Of a stretch of DNA of 5,501 nucleotides, positions 1 through 5,501 are shown in pieces. The DNA comes from Chloroflexota bacterium (GTDB lineage Bacteria; Chloroflexota; Anaerolineae; 4572-78): NCBI GenBank assembly GCA_024278015.1, contig JAJRUC010000177.1:1-5501 (forward strand), in the 5' to 3' direction. The notes under the pieces were generated by a model that saw nothing but the letters and a program-made list of their open reading frames with translations, searched no databases and was not told the origin of the DNA. A program made the position numbers and the translations under genes. Every line of letters starts with the position of its first letter. Positions within the stretch are counted from its first letter, which is position 1.

Positions 1-544
1 GGCTAAAATCCGGTTGGGCTGGGATGCCGATAGCCTCAATTATCTGGAGGTGGCTAAAATTGTGGAAGACGCGGGCGCGGCGGCCATTGCCGTGCATGGC
101 CGCACCAAACAGCAAGCCTGTCGCGGGGCAGCCGATTGGGACGCCATCGCCGAAATCAGGCGGGCGGTGCAGATGCCGGTCATCGGCAACGGCGACGTGC
201 AACGGGCAGAAGATGCGGCCCGCATGAAGGCGCACACCGGCTGCGACGCGGTGATGATTGGCCGGGCGGCCATCGGCAATCCGTGGATTTTTGCCGGCAA
301 AAATATCGAGGATGTGACCCCGGCAGACCGCATCGCCCTGATAAAACGACATTTGCAGGCGAGCCTGGATTTTTACGGCCCGGACAGAGGGCTGATTCTG
401 TTTCGGAAGCACGTGGTCAAATATACCAAAGGGATGTTCGGCGGTGCCCAAATGCGGGCCAAACTGGTGCGCTGTTCGACAGTGGATGAATTTGTGGCGG
501 TGGTCAGTGAGTATCAGGAAGCGGTTGTGGGGCGTGAGGCGTGA
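1..544 (+). CDS. dusB: tRNA-dihydrouridine synthase (DusB type), C-terminal part
   Basis: This enzyme reduces specific uridines in the tRNA D-loop to dihydrouridine, using FMN and NADPH in the cytoplasm. The frame is open at the left edge (first full codon at base 2) and ends at TGA 542-544, leaving 180 residues of a family usually about 320-350 long. Visible family motifs, numbered from the first full codon, are: AKIRLGWD (1-8), with the Lys that contacts FMN phosphate in known Dus structures; VHGRT (31-35), with the conserved His/Arg; IGNGD (61-65); and TGCDAVMIGRAAIGNPWIF (79-97), the FMN phosphate-binding end of the TIM barrel. The helical tRNA-binding domain follows, with DFYGPDRG (123-130) and RKHVVKYTKG (135-144); this stretch resembles DusB rather than DusA or DusC. 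The catalytic Cys and the start codon lie upstream of the window. The frame is intact and shows no sign of decay. It converges on the HEAT-repeat gene, with 22 bases between the stops. Confidence 0.95.
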   Translation, partial: AKIRLGWDADSLNYLEVAKIVEDAGAAAIAVHGRTKQQACRGAADWDAIAEIRRAVQMPVIGNGDVQRAEDAARMKAHTGCDAVMIGRAAIGNPWIFAGKNIEDVTPADRIALIKRHLQASLDFYGPDRGLILFRKHVVKYTKGMFGGAQMRAKLVRCSTVDEFVAVVSEYQEAVVGREA

Positions 545-566
545 AACCCGGCCACCCTGCCCCCCG

Positions 567-2966
567 TTAGCGGCGTTGGGTGCGCCACCAGCGGTCCCAT
601 TGCGCCCGTTCTGCGCCGAATTTTTTGCCGGTGATGTTTTTGAGCGCGTCTCCGGCAGCAATAACCAGCGTCCGGTCTGTCGAATCGAGTAAATCAATGA
701 GTGGTTCGACGGCTTTGTTGCTTTTGATTTTGCTCAACGCCTCAACTACCGTATCCACAAAATTTTTCTCTTTCAGGCTGTTCAGCAGCGGTTCTATGGC
801 CCGGTCATCGCCCATATTGCCCAATGCTTCGGCGGCGGCCTGGCGCAAATAGCCCAGTTCCTGCCAGCCGTTGAGGGTGTGAATTAATTGGGGCGTGGTT
901 TTGGCGGCCTTTAATCGCCCCAGAGTCAGGGTAGCCGCTTTACGGATTTCCCAGGCTTCCTGGTCGTTCTTCATTGCCGCCAGCATCGGCTCAATGGCGC
1001 GTTTATCGCCCAACATGCCCAGCGTTTCGGCAGCGGCTTTTCTAAGCGAAGCATCGGCCTTGCTCTGGAAGACGGACAGCAGCGGCCCGATTGCCTGGGG
1101 AGCCATCAACTCGCCCAAAATGTGGATGGCCGCTTGTTTGACCTGAACCGGATGCCGGTCAGTAGTATCCTGAATGATGTGCAGCATAGCGGGCACAGCC
1201 GGTTTTCTGATTTTTATCAGAGCCGCGACGGCCGCTTCGCCCACGGCCGGTTCCGGGTCGTTAAGCAGGGCGCACAGCGGCTCAACCGCTTTGGCCTCGC
1301 CGATTTCTCCCAGCACGCCGATAATATCCGCGCGATTCGGATGGTCGTCCAGCGCGGCAACCAGCGCCGGCACGGCGTTTGCCCCCAGTTCGATACATTT
1401 GTCCCACTCATTTTCATCTATCCAGTAAATGACCATCGCGTTCTTGGCGCGCGGGTCGCCGATGGCTGCCAGCGTTTCGGCAATGGCTTTGCGGTCTGCC
1501 CGTTCTGCGTTTGGCAGGGCCGCCATCAACGGTTTAACCGCCGGCCGCCCGATAGCCACGCACTGTTTCCATTGTTTTTTGGCTATCCGGTAAGCCGCGC
1601 TTGTTTCGGTGAAATCAGGCCGCCAGCCCAGCGTGTCAAGCGCCTGGGCTGCATAGGGATGAATCGCTCTGTCGGAACCAAGCAATACCTTAATGAGTTG
1701 ACTTTCCGCCTTGGGGCCGCCGATTTTGGCTAAAGCGGCCAGCGCGGCAATACGAATATCGGGCATTGAATCCTTGAGCGTGTTCAATACGGCCTCGAAA
1801 CTTTGGGGGACGCCGATTTCGCCCAGGGCCTGTACCGCCGCCAGCCGAACCTGCCAGCTATGGTCGGTGGTGACTTGCGTCAGCGCGTCGAGGGTGCTTT
1901 CGTCGCCCAGCGTGCCCAGCGCGGCAGCGGCCAATTGCCTGATGAGCGGGTCCTGGTGGGTCAGCAATTGGGTGAGGGTGAGCAGGGCCGGTTTGCCGAT
2001 TTTAGCCAGCGTTTGGGTGGCCTGGTGTTTGGTTTCCTGTTCGGCATCGGGCGCCCGGATAACCTTGAGCAAGGGGTCGATGGCCTTTTGGCCGAGCGCG
2101 GCGCACTGGTCCCAACGGTGTTTGGCTATCCAGTAAATTGCCCCGGCGGTACTGTTGGCCGGCTTCCAGCCCAGGGTGTCAAGCGCCGTGACAATGGCCT
2201 GCCGGGCGGGCAGATCATCTTCCTGTTCCAGGCGGTCAATGAGGGGGTCCATAGCCACGGGGTTGGCAATGTGGCCTAAAATGATGGCGGTATTGGCCCG
2301 GATAGACGGGGCGGCATGGTTCAGGCTGGGGAGTAGTTTTTTGGCCGCCTCCGGCCCGATTTTGGTTAAGGCCTGGGTAACGGCTGTTTCAACGTTGGGA
2401 TTGGTGGTGTTCAGGCCGGCTATCAGGGTGTCCAGCACTTGTTCCCCGGCCATGTCTGCCATAATGTGCGCCGTGGCAATTTTCACCGAGTCCGGCCCTT
2501 CGGCAAAAGCCTGCCTGAGCAACTGCGCCCCCGCCTGACCGAAGGTGCGCAAAACACGCTGAAGTTCTTCGTGCAGGGGTTTGTTTTTGAAGGTGGCCGG
2601 GTTTTTGAGCAAATTGATGAGCGGCGCAATGGCCTGCGATGACCGGCTTGCGCCCAGCGCGGTGATAATGGCCCGGCGGGCATCGGCATCGGGCGTGTTC
2701 AGGGCCTTAATGAGCGCCTCAACCGCCTCCGGGTTGCCGATATGCCCCAATGTTCTGATGGCTTCGGCCCGGATGGCCGGCGCGTTGGGAATGTCAACGT
2801 AGTAATGGGCCGCTTTTATCAGTTGATGGATGTCGGTGGTGTTTTTCAGGTACTCAAGGCTGGGCGGGCGATTGTGGATAGAGATGGCCAGGGCAATAAC
2901 CAGCGCCGCCGCAATCAGCGTGAAGGTTATCACCATAAATATCGGTAAAGTTGCCATATTACTCAT
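567..2966 (-). CDS. Membrane-anchored HEAT-repeat (PBS-lyase type) protein
   Basis: The product is an alpha-solenoid, probably a protein-binding scaffold; no catalytic motif is visible. Residues are numbered from ATG 2966 (799 aa). One hydrophobic segment at about 4-29 (MATLPIFMVITF to LAIS) has no lipobox and looks like a signal anchor. From about residue 60 to the end run some 20 HEAT-like repeats of about 30 residues with the PBS-lyase signature, e.g. A-TLG-IG-P-A-EPLI-AL. Three carry an insert with W-(D/K)-(Q/K)-C followed by an invariant Gly (W285/C288, W466/C469, W521/C524). The C-terminus, ITGKKFGAERAQWDRWWR, is a Trp-rich cap I recognise from similar HEAT proteins. Start choice: the frame extends to GTG 2979-2981, but that GTG lies inside AGGTGG (2978-2983), a good ribosome-binding site 11 bases before ATG 2964-2966. 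ATG 2955-2957 is a further option. Starting at 2981 would give 804 aa and overlap the LysM gene by 10 bases. PBS-lyase similarity does not imply phycobilin chemistry here. The partner is unknown. Confidence 0.93.
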   Translation of the reverse strand: MSNMATLPIFMVITFTLIAAALVIALAISIHNRPPSLEYLKNTTDIHQLIKAAHYYVDIPNAPAIRAEAIRTLGHIGNPEAVEALIKALNTPDADARRAIITALGASRSSQAIAPLINLLKNPATFKNKPLHEELQRVLRTFGQAGAQLLRQAFAEGPDSVKIATAHIMADMAGEQVLDTLIAGLNTTNPNVETAVTQALTKIGPEAAKKLLPSLNHAAPSIRANTAIILGHIANPVAMDPLIDRLEQEDDLPARQAIVTALDTLGWKPANSTAGAIYWIAKHRWDQCAALGQKAIDPLLKVIRAPDAEQETKHQATQTLAKIGKPALLTLTQLLTHQDPLIRQLAAAALGTLGDESTLDALTQVTTDHSWQVRLAAVQALGEIGVPQSFEAVLNTLKDSMPDIRIAALAALAKIGGPKAESQLIKVLLGSDRAIHPYAAQALDTLGWRPDFTETSAAYRIAKKQWKQCVAIGRPAVKPLMAALPNAERADRKAIAETLAAIGDPRAKNAMVIYWIDENEWDKCIELGANAVPALVAALDDHPNRADIIGVLGEIGEAKAVEPLCALLNDPEPAVGEAAVAALIKIRKPAVPAMLHIIQDTTDRHPVQVKQAAIHILGELMAPQAIGPLLSVFQSKADASLRKAAAETLGMLGDKRAIEPMLAAMKNDQEAWEIRKAATLTLGRLKAAKTTPQLIHTLNGWQELGYLRQAAAEALGNMGDDRAIEPLLNSLKEKNFVDTVVEALSKIKSNKAVEPLIDLLDSTDRTLVIAAGDALKNITGKKFGAERAQWDRWWRTQRR
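1347..1463 (-). repeat. Trp/Cys insert module, copy C, in the HEAT protein
   Basis: Residues 502-540 include VIYWIDENEWDKC and ELGANAVPALVAAL. The Trp, Cys and Gly are kept, but the LGW leader is replaced by IGDPRAKNA and the module sits only one repeat after copy B. It is the most diverged copy. Confidence 0.7.
1515..1631 (-). repeat. Trp/Cys insert module, copy B, in the HEAT protein
   Basis: Residues 446-484 read LGWRP, then AAYRIAKKQWKQC, then IGRPAVKPLMAAL. It has the same layout as copy A, including the ALDTLGW leader, but Arg replaces the Trp of the YW pair. Confidence 0.75.
2058..2174 (-). repeat. Trp/Cys insert module, copy A, in the HEAT protein
   Basis: Residues 265-303 read LGWKP, then AIYWIAKHRWDQC, then LG-KAIDPLLKVI. 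The preceding ALDTLGW codons (2166-2187) match copy B (1623-1644) at 21 of 22 bases, which points to duplication of a block inside the gene. Confidence 0.75.
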
Positions 2967-2983
2967 TCCGCTTATCGCCACCT
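2955..2983 (-). promoter_or_regulatory. LysM/HEAT gene junction with ribosome-binding site AGGTGG
   Basis: The site AGGTGG (2978-2983) lies within the last codons of the LysM gene. It is followed by the LysM stop TAA (2972-2974) and then ATG 2964-2966, with a second in-frame ATG at 2955-2957. Having the ribosome-binding site inside the upstream gene and a stop-to-start gap of 5 bases is the usual sign of translational coupling. The in-frame GTG at 2979-2981 is part of the ribosome-binding site itself, which makes it a poor start candidate. Confidence 0.6.
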
Positions 2984-4114
2984 GAAAGTACGCGACGGGC
3001 TGGGGCGGCTTAAGGCTGCGCCAATAAAAATATTGTGTTCGTCAATGCCGATTTTTCGCATAACCACAACGTACCAGGTATATTCAGTTAATTGCGCCGG
3101 CTTGTCTTGCGGCGACAGGCGGTAGCTGGTGGCCTGGGTGTAATAGGTGCGTTCAGCGCCCTGCTCGTCTATCAGATATACCACATAGAATGTTTGCTTG
3201 TCAAGCAGGCCGGTGGTTGTCCAGCTTAGCAGCACGCTCGATGCGTCTCCTTCAACAAGAGCGTCATCTGCCGGGTACAATAGCTGCGGGGCGGCAAAGG
3301 GCGGCCCCGGAGTGAAGGTGGGGGTAGGGGTGATGGTAGGGGTGGGGGTGAAGGTCGGCGGCTGAAGGGGGACAATCAGCTCTTGCCCCACCGACAGCAG
3401 GTCCAGGTCCAAACCGGGATTCGCCAGTTCGATGGCGGCGATGGAGGTATCGTATTCAAAGGCGATGCCGCTGAGGGTATCGCCGCTTTTGACGGTGTAA
3501 CGGATGACCGGCCGCTCGCGGGCATCTGCGCTCACCAGGCCGGTTTGAGTGGCAAAGGGGATGACCAGTTCCTGCCCCACCCGCAAAATCGTTTCGGCGG
3601 TGATGTCGTTGGCCGCTTCAATGTCTTCAACGGTGACGTTGTATTTATCGGCAATGAAAAGCAGCGTCTCGCCGGTTTTGATGGTGTGCAGCAGCGGGGC
3701 CGGGGTGGAGGTGGGCGTGTCCGTGGCGGTCGGCACCGGGATGGGGGTGGGCGTTTGGGTGGGCGTGGCTGTTTGGGTGGGGGGCAGGAAGGTGGCCGTC
3801 CGGGTGGGCGTTTCGGTAACGGACATCCCCCCGGAAGTTGCCGGTTTGAGCGCAAAAAACCCGTACACCAGCCCAAAAATCAAAAGTAACCCCAGACCCA
3901 ATCCCGGCCACGACGCGCTGAAACTGGTGGCTTGCGGCGGCAGGTCGTCAATGGGGTTGCCGCACATCATACAGGTGCGGGCGTGTTCGGCGGCGGGTGC
4001 GCCGCAGTTCAAACAGACGCGCTGCTTTTGCCGCTCGGTCGTCTCCAGACCGCAAGCCTCGCAGCGGGTTTGTCCGGTTTTCAGTTGTGCGCCACAGTTG
4101 GTACAATAGTTCAT
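2972..4114 (-). CDS. Zinc-ribbon / TM / twin-LysM protein with C-terminal beta domain
   Basis: A 380-residue single-span membrane protein, probably binding cell-wall glycan outside. Order: zinc ribbon 1 (C4-x2-C7, C18-x2-C21); zinc ribbon 2 (C34-x2-C37, C48-x2-C51); a membrane span at about 70-89 rich in Gly, Leu and Phe; a Pro/Thr linker (100-140); LysM 1 (142-187, ending VGQELVIP); LysM 2 (205-250, with YTVKSGDTLSGIA and VGQELIVPL); a second Pro/Thr linker (252-270); and a beta-rich domain (275-380) that looks fibronectin-III-like (LLYPADDA, VLLSWTT, YTWYVVVMR). LysM binds N-acetylglucosamine-containing glycans in characterised proteins; no hydrolase domain is present. The start is ATG 4112-4114: the ribbon begins at once (MNYCTNCG), as in many double-zinc-ribbon proteins. 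The ribosome-binding site is weak (GGAA, 4 bases upstream). The TAA at 2972-2974 lies 5 bases before the HEAT start, so the two genes probably share a transcript. By the positive-inside rule the ribbons should be cytoplasmic. All eight zinc-ligand Cys are present. Confidence 0.92.
   Translation of the reverse strand: MNYCTNCGAQLKTGQTRCEACGLETTERQKQRVCLNCGAPAAEHARTCMMCGNPIDDLPPQATSFSASWPGLGLGLLLIFGLVYGFFALKPATSGGMSVTETPTRTATFLPPTQTATPTQTPTPIPVPTATDTPTSTPAPLLHTIKTGETLLFIADKYNVTVEDIEAANDITAETILRVGQELVIPFATQTGLVSADARERPVIRYTVKSGDTLSGIAFEYDTSIAAIELANPGLDLDLLSVGQELIVPLQPPTFTPTPTITPTPTFTPGPPFAAPQLLYPADDALVEGDASSVLLSWTTTGLLDKQTFYVVYLIDEQGAERTYYTQATSYRLSPQDKPAQLTEYTWYVVVMRKIGIDEHNIFIGAALSRPSPSRTFRWR
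3302..3361 (-). repeat. Pro/Thr-rich low-complexity linker 2 of the LysM protein
   Basis: This encodes residues 252-271 (TFTPTPTITPTPTFTPG) between LysM 2 and the C-terminal beta domain. At DNA level the 10-base unit GGTAGGGGTG occurs at 3323-3332 and again at 3335-3344 (plus strand), so the tract has grown by short tandem duplication and may vary in length between strains. Confidence 0.75.
3695..3817 (-). repeat. Pro/Thr-rich low-complexity linker 1 of the LysM protein
   Basis: This encodes residues 100-140, with TPTQTPTPIPVP and TDTPTSTPAP units, between the membrane span and LysM 1. It is probably an extended spacer crossing the inner part of the cell wall. The plus strand is G-rich, with GGG runs at 3738-3740, 3743-3747, 3749-3751, 3757-3759 and 3761-3763. 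Confidence 0.8.
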
Positions 4115-4135
4115 AAGGTTCCGGGTTTCAAAAGG

Positions 4136-4199
4136 TACTCCCCCCTTTCATCCCCCCTCACGGAGGGGGGAAATCCCCTTCAGGGCGAGGGAGGGGGTA
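4136..4199. repeat. C/G-run imperfect palindrome between membrane-protein and LysM genes
   Basis: It fills most of the 85-base gap between the two genes. The centre is a perfect 7-bp inverted repeat, CCCCCCT (4152-4158) and AGGGGGG (4164-4170), with a 5-base loop CACGG. A smaller CCCC-TTCA-GGG arm lies at 4175-4185. The outer ends TACTCCCCCC (4136-4145) and GGGGGTA (4193-4199) pair with a bulge. No T-run follows on the minus strand, so it is not a standard intrinsic terminator. It resembles the dispersed palindromic elements of C/G runs common between genes in many bacteria; this is inference, since only one copy is visible. It could act as an RNA-stabilising hairpin or attenuator between the two genes. 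Confidence 0.6.
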
Positions 4200-5501
4200 T
4201 CATCGTTTCAGGATTGTCCATCCCATCATCCCCAGCGCGAGCAGACTCAGCAACCCGCCGATGATGCGGGGCGGGGTGGTTCCCATCCGCAGGGAAAGGG
4301 TGTGTGTGCCGGCGGGGACATCCACCGTAATCAAGCCGAAGGGCTTTTCGGCGCGGTGGGAGACGGGTTGCCCGTCAATTTTCACCTGCCAGCCCGGAAA
4401 ATCGTAAGTGTAAAATTGAATGGTCGCCGCGCCGCCGGAAAATTGCACCGTGTCCGACGCGCCGCCGTGCCGCAGGGTCTCCACCGTGGCGTTGCCGGAG
4501 ATGACCCCCGCCACGGTCAGCGGCTCACCGGCGCGATACTGCGCCTCCATCGGGCTGGTGGTGGGCTGTTCATCCGTCACCGACACCATGCCCACCCGGT
4601 CGGTCACGGAGCCGGAATCCCAGTTGATGACCGCCAGCGGGGTGTCCGCCCAGTCGGGGATGGGGGTGTATTGCGGTTGGGCATATTGATAGCTCCCCAG
4701 CACTGCCACCAGCGCGACCATCATCAGCGGCGCGCCATCGAGCTTCAGGGCGGCAATCCCCCCACCGATGACCACGCTTGCCGCCAGCATGGTGATGATG
4801 AGCAGCCGCCACGGGAATTGCACCAGCGCGGCAATTGGCAGCGCGCGCCACAGCGGTTCGCCCAGCGGCGACATCAGCCAGATGGAGAAGACGGTTGCCA
4901 CCAGAAAAATCATCATTGTGCCGCGATGTCCCATCTGCGGGGAGAAGGCGACCAGCGCCACCGCACCCACTGCCATCAAACCAAAAATGATGATGCCGAT
5001 TTGGTACGGCATAAAATCAACGGGTCCCGGTCCGGCGTATCCATATCCCCAAAAAGGGGATAAAAATTGCGAAAAGTACACAAAATGTTGGGCGAAGTTG
5101 TAGCTGCCGCTCGTCCATTGTTCCACTTTGATGTATTGCTGTTCCAGCAGTACCGGCACGATGTAAATGCCTGCCAGCGCCACGCCGAGAATTCCCGCGC
5201 CGGCGTTGAAGCCAATCTGCCGCGCCCATGCGCGGGGGTTGAGCTTCGCTTTGCCTGCCGCCAACGCCAGAATATAGAGTACCAGAAAGGGCGAAAATGT
5301 GAAAAATGTGCTGTGGTGGGTGAGCGCCAGCACGCCGTAGCTCGCGCCCGCCAACGCCAGCCGCCGGAATGACGGTGCGGCGACCAGCTCGGTGAATGCC
5401 CACAGCACCAACGGCAAAATCGCCAGCGAGACGTATTCGGCGTAGGCGCTGCGCACGAAAATTTCGACCAGATGGAAGGGGGCGAACATATACGCCAGCC
5501 C
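4200..5501 (-). CDS. Polytopic membrane protein, C-terminal part (GT-C/YfhO-like or PTPS-related membrane family)
   Basis: The frame runs off the right edge and stops at TGA 4200-4202, leaving about 433 residues. Numbered from an internal Met at 5487-5489, hydrophobic segments lie near 18-35, 45-57, 64-79, 94-115, 162-184, 191-206, 227-246, 253-268 and 407-426. Residues 271-405 form one long soluble stretch, predicted extracytoplasmic and beta-rich, including YDFPGWQVKIDGQPV and VDVPAGTHTLSLRMG. SAYAEYVSLAILPLVLWAF (14-32) and QFPWRLL (224-230) resemble large membrane proteins annotated as '6-pyruvoyl-tetrahydropterin synthase-related' or as YfhO/GT-C-like proteins; those names come from memory and the family is uncertain. 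GT-C enzymes use lipid-linked sugars, but their catalytic acidic loop is N-terminal and so would be outside this window, and activity cannot be judged. Internal Mets should not be taken as the start, because coding continues upstream to base 5501. The gene has the same orientation as the LysM and HEAT genes, 85 bases upstream. Confidence 0.85.
   Translation of the reverse strand, partial: GLAYMFAPFHLVEIFVRSAYAEYVSLAILPLVLWAFTELVAAPSFRRLALAGASYGVLALTHHSTFFTFSPFLVLYILALAAGKAKLNPRAWARQIGFNAGAGILGVALAGIYIVPVLLEQQYIKVEQWTSGSYNFAQHFVYFSQFLSPFWGYGYAGPGPVDFMPYQIGIIIFGLMAVGAVALVAFSPQMGHRGTMMIFLVATVFSIWLMSPLGEPLWRALPIAALVQFPWRLLIITMLAASVVIGGGIAALKLDGAPLMMVALVAVLGSYQYAQPQYTPIPDWADTPLAVINWDSGSVTDRVGMVSVTDEQPTTSPMEAQYRAGEPLTVAGVISGNATVETLRHGGASDTVQFSGGAATIQFYTYDFPGWQVKIDGQPVSHRAEKPFGLITVDVPAGTHTLSLRMGTTPPRIIGGLLSLLALGMMGWTILKR

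Noticed and set aside
1122..1733. 203-codon open frame on the plus strand
   Set aside because: It lies wholly antisense to the HEAT gene. The minus-strand frame shows clear, continuous HEAT repeats, while this translation has no recognisable domain. It is a product of GC-rich codon bias.
1347..2174. Trp/Cys modules as a zinc- or heme-binding cluster
   Set aside because: Each module has a single Cys with no CxxC, CxxCH or nearby His pair, so no metal or heme site can be supported from sequence.
567..2966. Phycobilisome lyase (CpcE/NblB-like) function for the HEAT protein
   Set aside because: The PBS-lyase label comes from the repeat type only. There is no phycobiliprotein gene nearby, and the protein has about 20 repeats and a membrane anchor, unlike the small lyase subunits.
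3549..4109. 186-codon plus-strand frame with a Val/Gly repeat (VGVGVWVGVAVWVG)
   Set aside because: The repeat is the complement of the Pro/Thr linker in the LysM gene. The minus frame has LysM and zinc-ribbon motifs; this one has none.
4128..4151. Seven-codon minus-strand mini-ORF (MKGGSTF) after a G-run, upstream of the LysM gene, as a possible leader peptide
   Set aside because: It falls inside the palindrome, whose G run imitates a ribosome-binding site. It is too short, and there is no attenuator-like alternative hairpin pair or run of regulatory codons.
4152..4170. Intrinsic terminator after the membrane-protein gene
   Set aside because: The stem is strong, but on the minus strand it is followed by GATGAAAGGG rather than a T-run, so standard intrinsic termination is unlikely.
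4302..5063. 253-codon open frame on the plus strand, rich in His, Arg and Gly
   Set aside because: It is antisense to the polytopic membrane protein. Its composition is typical of a shadow frame and it has no family-like motif.

Overview
The window looks like ordinary chromosome from a Chloroflexota bacterium, most likely Anaerolineae-like. This is inferred from gene style, not from a database match. The clues are a LysM protein with Pro/Thr-rich linkers, a long PBS-lyase-type HEAT-repeat protein with Trp/Cys insert modules, and a large multi-membrane-span protein whose soluble tail carries a PGWQV-IDG-type motif. Base composition is GC-rich. I see no tRNA, rRNA, CRISPR array, insertion sequence or phage gene.

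Layout: positions 1-544 (+) hold the C-terminal 180 residues of a tRNA-dihydrouridine synthase of DusB type. After a 22-base gap, three genes lie on the minus strand and converge on it. In their own reading order they are: (i) 5501-4200, the C-terminal part of a polytopic membrane protein, possibly a GT-C/YfhO-like or 'PTPS-related' membrane protein; (ii) 4114-2972, a 380-residue protein with two zinc ribbons, one membrane span, two LysM domains and a C-terminal beta domain; (iii) 2966-567, a membrane-anchored protein made of about 20 HEAT-like repeats. The LysM and HEAT genes nearly touch and are probably co-transcribed and translationally coupled. The membrane-protein gene is separated from them by 85 bases that contain a C/G-run palindrome.

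Working together (inference): all three minus-strand products are membrane-associated. The LysM protein could bind cell-wall glycan outside while its zinc ribbons sit in the cytoplasm, and the HEAT protein could be a membrane-tethered scaffold. No catalytic centre is visible in either. The dus gene is an unrelated tRNA-modification gene that only happens to converge on them. I found no convincing evidence of a novel defence or mobile system. The most notable items are the zinc-ribbon/TM/LysM architecture, the repeated Trp/Cys modules in the HEAT protein, the intergenic palindrome, and G-quadruplex-prone tracts over the Pro/Thr linkers.
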